Below, one piece after another: positions 58,646 to 64,000 of a stretch of 64,000 nucleotides of DNA (positions are counted from its first letter, which is position 1; each line of letters opens with the position of its first letter). The notes below the pieces were generated by a model. That model was not told the origin of the DNA and searched no databases. It saw only the letters and a list, made by a program, of their open reading frames with translations. The position numbers were made by a program, and so were the translations under genes. Origin of the DNA: Cepaea nemoralis (Eukaryota; Mollusca; Gastropoda; Stylommatophora; Helicidae); the NCBI GenBank assembly GCA_014155875.1, contig JACEFZ010013518.1, positions 124,001-188,000 on the forward strand, written 5' to 3'.

Positions 58646-58808
58646 CTTATGACATGTCCAAGGATTGTGAATTATCTTCTTCTGATACGAGTAACCAGTT
58701 CTCTTTGTCAGTTAACTTCTCCCAAGATATTCTCAGCGCTCATTCCAGCCGTTCACGGTGTCCTCATTATTTCAGTATAAAACCACATATACGCAGCCTC
58801 CACAACAT
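58646..58808. other. Intron 6, unassigned
   Basis: Nothing recognised. Confidence 0.4.
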
Positions 58809-58893
58809 CACCATTATCATCATCATTATCATAACCATCATCATTATCATCATCATAACTATCATCATCATCATCACTATCATCATCGTCATG
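58809..58893. repeat. (ATC)n microsatellite
   Basis: ATC/ATT repeats interrupted by ACC and ATA. Confidence 0.9.
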
Positions 58894-59224
58894 CTTGCTT
58901 GCTTGCGTTCGCTGGCTGTGAACTCCCACGTGACGTCCTGTATGTCAGATGAAGACATCCTATTGTTCAACATCAGTATGATGAGATACCGGACTGAGGC
59001 TTGCGAGAGTATCGGCTGTCCCACGTCTGACTTATTGGTGTGCAGACTGGTGGTTCCTCGCCGTGCAGGCAGATACTCTCCGACTTTGGAAGAATCAGCG
59101 ATCCTACTACGTTAGCTAGGTCCCCGAAGGAACCTGTTGCCAAGGACGGACGACTAGGACGCGTCAATAGGTCTTGGACAGTATAGAACCTGGCCCTGGT
59201 GCCTTGGAAACACCTCTGCGTCCC
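58894..59224. other. Intron 6, unassigned
   Basis: No gene or repeat recognised. Confidence 0.4.
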
Positions 59225-59400
59225 TTCATCGTCATCATAACCATCATAATCATCATCATCATTACCACCATCATCATCACCATCATCACCATCATCACCA
59301 TCATAACTATCATAATCACCAGCTCCCTCATCATAATCACCATCATCATAATAACCATCATCATCATCAACATCATCATCATAATCATTAGCATCATTGA
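59225..59400. repeat. (ATC)n microsatellite at the LINE 3' end
   Basis: Interrupted ATC/ACC repeats reach to the 3' end of the minus-strand LINE and may include its short-repeat tail. Confidence 0.9.
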
Positions 59401-61105
59401 TTGATTTAGGAACCGACATCACAGCATTCAGGACATTCCCATAAGCGCTCCGTCCCCATCCTCAGCAGCCAGCGAAGAGTTCCAACACTAATAGTTCCAG
59501 TAGTAATCTGATTATATGTCCGTCTCGCCTTTCCTCCGAGCGCCGAGCGTCGGCCAGATCCCCTCGTCACACCGCGTTGTCTCATTCTTACCAGACCATG
59601 GTGCTCCATCTGCTCCTCCGAGGTGTACACGTGCTCCCACAAGGCCGCAACCACGTCTGCCTTGTCATGCATCAATACTCCACCAAATTTTGCAGAGCCA
59701 GCCAATCTGTCCGCCTGTTCATTCCCCAGCACACCGGCATGCCCAGGAGAAAAGATCCAGGTGATGCTTACTACCCGTGACCTCCGAAGGGAAGCAAGCC
59801 ACTCTGCACGAAGCCTACCTGTTCTCACCCTTCTCAGCATGCTTTCTGAGTCAGTTACAATCACAATGTGTGTATGTATCGTGTTTTCTATCCAGCGGAA
59901 AGCTGCACTGACCGCCTCCACCTCCATTCTTAAGCTAGATGTAGTGTTATCATACGCCAGGCTCTCCTGCACCAAACGCCGACCATTAGTTTTTGCCAAG
60001 AACCCCCAGGCACTTCTCCTACCTCTCAACACTGACCCATCCGTGTAGATAATCACATCACCCGGGCGAGAATTTTCCTGAATTAGTTGCTGAATTTCCA
60101 CTTCCGTGGCCCCTGCTGGCCACTCCCTGCACTCCCGGCTCAATGTTATTACAACTCTGCACAAGTCTGACTGCACGGCTGGCACTCTGACCCACTCCTC
60201 TCCTCGCCTGATGTTCTCCAAGGGGCACACCTGTCTGATCGTATCCTCCGCCTGAGCCATCCATGATTTCCCTCTTATCAGTCTCTGACCCTTAACTACG
60301 TCCAGCGCCTCATGCAACGGGTGATCTGTGTCTGCAGCTACTCTGAGGTATGCCTTCGCTTGCATCACCTTGTGCCTACTAGCAACAGTAGGCAGACCAA
60401 GAATGTAACGCATACACACTACTGGAGTGTCTCTGGTGCATCCCAGAATGACCCGCATCGCTTCATTCTGTATGCGCTCTAATTTCACCAGCTGACTCTT
60501 TGAGACAGTAAGCATTCCTAGTCCATAATCAATCACTGAGAAGATCAAGTGCTGGTATAGTGTGAAGAGCATTCTCTGCTCTGTGTCCATTGCAGCCATA
60601 GTTTTAAGTGCATTGAGTCCCTTTTGAGATCTTGTCACAACCGTCTCCACATGGTCCTTGAAGGACAGACTCCTGTCAAATGTGATTCCCAGATACTTCA
60701 GTTTGTTCTCTCTGTTGACGCTTCTACCATCTATCGTGAGGCTTGGGGTATCATCTCTCACAATCCTGTTGTCCAGAGAGCACCACAACACCGCCGCCTT
60801 TTCCGGGTTGATGACAGCACTCATTTCAGTGCACCAGTCAATCACTTTGTCCACTGTCACCTGTAGCTCCTGGGCTGTTTGATCCCTATTTCTCCCCTGC
60901 CTGTATGCAAGAATATCATCTGCAAATGTTAGAATCCTTCCAACCCCTGGTGCTTCTAGGTATGCAATCTTGCTCGTATACACATTAAAGAGCACCGGTG
61001 AGATTGCAGATCCCTGTGGCAGTCCCGGGGTTAAAATATGTGGCTCTGAGGTCCATGCGCCTAGACGGAGAGCAACTTGACGAGAATGCAGAACGGCTGC
61101 TATTA
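59401..61105 (-). mobile_element. I-group LINE type 2, 5'-truncated but open
   Basis: The minus-strand frame is open from about 61105 down to the stop at 59406, roughly 565 codons without a break. It starts inside the RT: AAVLHSRQVALRLGAWTSEP, then PGLPQGSAISPVLFN, catalytic FADDILAYRQGR, LKYLGITFDRSLSF, MRVILGCTRDTP, and RNase H with YTDGS, SSLRMEVEAV, VTDSES and GHAGVLGNEQADRLA. A zinc-knuckle-like CPECCD sits near the C-terminus. Fingers and endonuclease are missing. It is a different subfamily from 24352-28180 (FADD rather than YADD). The intact frame suggests a fairly recent insertion. Confidence 0.92.
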
Positions 61106-61185
61106 GCATCATTTCCATCATCATCATTACCATCATCCTCATAACAGCATCATCACTATCATCACCACCATCATAACCATTATGT
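61106..61185. repeat. (ATC)n microsatellite at the LINE 5' edge
   Basis: CATCATCATTACCATC-type repeats adjoin the 5' truncation point, the same repeat as on the far side of the LINE. Confidence 0.88.
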
Positions 61186-61399
61186 GGCAAGTCGTTTACA
61201 AACCACCGCATTCACCACGGAAGGCCACAATGTCTGTCAATTCTCAGGCCCCCAACCACCCTCATGTCCAAATTGTCTGCAGTGCCAGATGTCCATCCTT
61301 GTGCCAGTCCACCCCAGCCACTTCTCCAAGCACCCACGCCTGCTATCGCTGCTCTATACCAGTCACTGTTAAGTTTAGTATATATATATATATTGATAG
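61186..61399. other. Intron 6, unassigned with short (AT)n
   Basis: (AT)n at 61380-61394; otherwise nothing recognised. Confidence 0.4.
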
Positions 61400-61600
61400 A
61401 GGTCATAAAAAAGAGCACTCGCTCTTAAACATCATGTGTGCTAATGGCGAGGTAGCAGGTTCAACCCCTGCACCGGTCAGCGGAATTGGGGACGTAAATT
61501 ACAAGTACCTTAGAGGTAGGAGTGCGTTCACCTCATTGCGAGGGACACTCAAACATCAGTCCGGTAGTTGATTACGTTCGAGTTTAAAGCGAGCGAAAGG
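61400..61600 (+). repeat. SINE-B copy
   Basis: GTGTGCTAATGGCGAGGTAG and GCAGGTTCAACCCCTGCACC (B-box-like) are followed by GGGGACGTAAATTACAAGTA and GAGGGACACTC; it matches 33870-34010 (5' part) and, reversed, 1905-2060 (3' part). Confidence 0.7.
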
Positions 61601-61704
61601 AAAAAATTATTCATATTGATGTTTTATGGTAAAGGAAGGAGAAGGAAATACCCAACTCCTTAAACGCATTGATATGTTTTTATGTTATAAGATAAATAAC
61701 ATAC
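61601..61704. other. Intron 6, unassigned
   Basis: Nothing recognised. Confidence 0.4.
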
Positions 61705-62310
61705 AAGTTATGGAATTGTGTGCCTATGTCTACAAGTTATGGACTTGTGTGTCTATGTCTACAAGTTATGGACTTGTATGTCTATGTCTACAAGTTATGG
61801 ACGTGTATGTCTATGTCTACAAGTTATGGACTTGTGTGTCTATGTCTACAAGTTATGGACTTGTGTGTCTATGTCTACAAGTTATGGACGTGTATGTCTA
61901 TGTCTACAAGTTATGGACTTGTTTGTCTATGTCACCATGTTATGGACTTGTGTGTCTATGTCTACAAGTTATGGACGTATATGTCTATGTCTACAAGTTA
62001 TGGACTTGTGTGTCTATGTCTACAAGTTATGGACTTGTGTGTCTATGTCTACAAGTTATGGACCTGTGTGTCTATGTCTACAAGTTATGGACTTGTGTGT
62101 CTATGTCTACAAGTTATGGACTTGTGTGTCTATGTCTACAAGTTATGGACCTGTGTGTCTATGTCTACAAGTTATGGACTTGTGTGTCTATGTCTACAAG
62201 TTATGGACTTGTGTGTCTATGTCTACAAGTTATGGACCTGTGTGTATATGTCTACAAGTTATGGACGTGTATGTCTATGTCTACAAGTTATGGACTTGTG
62301 TGTCTTTGTT
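61705..62310. repeat. 29-bp minisatellite next to the exon 7 acceptor
   Basis: About 21 copies of a unit near ACAAGTTATGGACTTGTGTG + TCTATGTCT. The last unit runs into TGTGTGTCTTTGTTCCCAG, so the polypyrimidine tract and acceptor of exon 7 continue directly from the array. The unit lacks stops in all + frames, so long false reading frames run across it. Confidence 0.95.
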
Positions 62311-62315
62311 CCCAG

Positions 62316-62519
62316 ATCCGTGTGATCACAGAATACGCCACTAGCCAGGTGATTGAGATGATCTATGGAGGCGTGGGCTCAAGCGAGGACAACATCGCCA
62401 AACACACGGTCATGTACACACCATGGTATCCTTACTACGACAGATGCCCAGCTACAGACTCCACAACCCCTCAGCCCACAAAACCCACAGAGGGAAGCAC
62501 GACGGAGGCCAGCACCAGT
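62316..62519 (+). CDS. CUB-mucin gene exon 7: second stem and start of a second Thr/Pro region
   Basis: Acceptor TTTGTTCCCAG ends at 62315; 68 full codons follow to AGT before GTAAGA, phase 0 at both ends. The product reads IRVITEYATSQVIEMIYGGV, YTPWYPYYDRCPATD and then STTPQPTKPTEGSTTEASTS. It aligns with the start of exon 4 (ILVTPELAVNNERVEQAIG ... YYPGMACSDRCP), including the DRCP cysteine. So the second CUB domain is followed by the same stem and again by a Thr/Pro-rich stretch, but here the exon stops after about 20 such residues. The gene goes on outside the window. Confidence 0.87.
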
Positions 62520-62785
62520 GTAAGAGCTTGTGGACATCATATATGTAGGCATGAATAGTAGTAGAATTAGGATTTTCTAATTGTTTTTCTTGTTCCCCTT
62601 CTACTCCTTATCTACCTCTTCCTCCTTCTGCTACATCTCTTTCTTTTCTATCCTTCTTCTTCTTATGCTGCTGCTTCTTTATCTGAGAACAGAGACAGAA
62701 TGTTAGACGGGCCTGCATGCCCAATTCTTAACTCATTGAAACTAACGTTTATTCGTTCTTCATCTGCTGCTGGCTGCTGCTGCGT
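62520..62785. other. Intron 7 start, unassigned
   Basis: CTT/TCC-rich stretch at 62590-62680; no exon recognised. Confidence 0.45.
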
Positions 62786-62858
62786 CTTCTTCTTCTTCTT
62801 CTTCTTCTTCTTCTTCTTCTTCTTCTTCTTCTTCTTCTTCTTCTTCTTCTTCTTCTTC

Positions 62859-62890
<32 letters not shown>

Positions 62891-62903
62891 CTTCTTCTTC
62901 TCC
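62786..62903. repeat. (TTC)n microsatellite
   Basis: About 39 TTC units with one CTA interruption near 62860. Confidence 0.97.
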
Positions 62904-63339
62904 TGCAATATTCTCGTATTCAACATAACTCCTACCTATATTAGATACATATGTCAGTTGTTGTACATTCTCTAGACGTGACCACTCCTGTATCTTACTG
63001 TTTACGATGTGTCATCGTCGACCTCCTGACTACGCTGCAGCGAATCATTTACAATACAGGTTTTCTCAGGATGTCAGACTGTCTAGCATATCTGTCCATT
63101 CTATCTTTTGCCATTCTTCGAAATATTAAAATGATTGTTAAAAGGAAGCAATGTTGTTATTGTCCATTATGTTTACTCAGCAAATTCTAAAAATTATTGT
63201 TGGACGAATTGGATGTGAGGATGGTTGTGTTGTCTTTTCTATGCTCGTTGCTCTCTATGTGTTTTACTTGTTGGGTGTGTATGTGTATGTGATGTGTTTA
63301 GTTGTATTGTCTTACGTTGGATACATAATCTCACAATAA
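62904..63339. other. Intron 7 or downstream, unassigned
   Basis: No further CUB or mucin exon is visible here. Confidence 0.45.
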
Positions 63340-63835
63340 TTGATTGGGTGGTTAGGTGGGTAGTTGCGTCTTTGCTTGGGTGGTAGGTTTGATAGCTTGG
63401 TGGGTGGGTGGTTTGGTGATTGGTTGGTATGTTGAGAGGGTTGGTGGATTGGTTGGTATGTTGAGAGGGTTGGTGGTTAGGCGGGTGGATAGTTAGTTGG
63501 TTGATAGGTTGGTTAGATTTTTTATTGGCTGTTTTTTTTTAAAGATTGATTGGTTAATTGATTGATAGATTTGTTGGTTGATTATTTTGTTGATAGGCAA
63601 TTTTGAATTGTTTGTTGGTTGGTAGGTTGGTTGGGCTGTTGGTTGATAGGTTAGTTGGGACTGTTGGTTGGTAGGTTGGTTAGTAATGCCAATGATTGGG
63701 TGGTTGATTGGGTTGTTGCTTGGTTATCTTATTGGGTTGTTACTAGGTAAGTTGGTTGGTTGGTAGATTGGTTGGGTTGTCGGTTGCTTGGTTGCGTGGC
63801 TGACAATTTGGCTGTGTGGTTAGTTGGTTTTGAAC
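63340..63835. repeat. GGTTGGT-rich degenerate tract
   Basis: Degenerate TGGTTGGTAGGTTGGTTGGG-type sequence without a fixed period; a duplicated phrase TTGGTATGTTGAGAGGGTTG occurs at about 63423 and 63451. It resembles 56040-56490. Confidence 0.85.
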
Positions 63836-64000
63836 TCCCTGGAAGACTCAGTTATAGCTCATATATTCAATACATTGACAATCTTGTCGTCCAAAAACGC
63901 GGGACTCTTTACCACATCTTGAGGAGCATGGGTTACATGTGACAGTCCCATATTTTTATAGATCAAACAAAAGTCGATGGCTGATATTATAAAGTATCCC
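63836..64000. other. Window end, unassigned
   Basis: No exon recognised up to the window end. Confidence 0.4.

Noticed and set aside
61626..62558. A 310-codon + frame ending in exon 7
   Set aside because: Its first 230 codons are the 29-bp intronic minisatellite. Only the part after the acceptor at 62315 is supported, by homology to exon 4.
63151..63339. A hydrophobic 62-codon frame as a possible membrane segment of the CUB-mucin gene
   Set aside because: No acceptor in the right phase could be matched, and T-rich DNA easily gives hydrophobic frames.

Overview
The window is animal genomic DNA: intron-containing, very rich in non-LTR retrotransposons, tRNA-derived SINEs, mariner transposons and tandem repeats, with no bacterial-style gene layout. 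A lophotrochozoan such as a mollusc would fit the mix of LINEs and a secreted CUB/mucin gene, but nothing here fixes the species.

One host gene is clear. It lies on the + strand from about 21995 to beyond 62519 and leaves the window unfinished at the 3' side. Seven exons join in frame with canonical splice sites: a signal peptide (22036-22116), a first CUB domain split over two exons (29687-29871, 34565-34739), a giant Thr/Pro-rich mucin exon (38365-48656, about 10.3 kb), a second CUB domain split the same way (55665-55843, 57497-57674) and a second stem/mucin-start exon (62316-62519). The mucin exon has about 300 copies of a PPATTTQ-type heptad followed by about 155 copies of a TTTTTEP-type heptad. 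Some 40 of the second type carry a cysteine (EPC). The protein is therefore probably a secreted, heavily O-glycosylated, disulfide-capable gel or matrix protein built from a repeated CUB-stem-mucin module. One frameshift near 38740-38775 separates the stem frame from the mucin frame.

Upstream (1-21990) there is no convincing host gene. It is a bed of LINE 3' ends, several SINE families (SINE-A recurs eight times in the window), a nested mariner at 7177-9440 (one LINE inside it with target duplications, and a second LINE tail with a GAA microsatellite), and a 39-bp minisatellite of about 60 copies (12690-15025).

The introns of the CUB-mucin gene are themselves filled. Intron 1 holds a near full-length but dead I-group LINE (24352-28180, minus) and several LINE ends. 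Intron 2 holds the endonuclease half of another LINE and long AT/GT/TTC microsatellites. Intron 3 is a 32-bp satellite broken by a deleted mariner. Intron 4 holds a 46-bp satellite and LINE relics. Intron 5 has a TTGG-rich tract. Intron 6 has a 27-bp array, an open I-group LINE fragment between ATC microsatellites, and a 29-bp minisatellite that runs up to the splice acceptor of exon 7. All assignments come from reading motifs, frames and splice sites by eye; no database search was possible.
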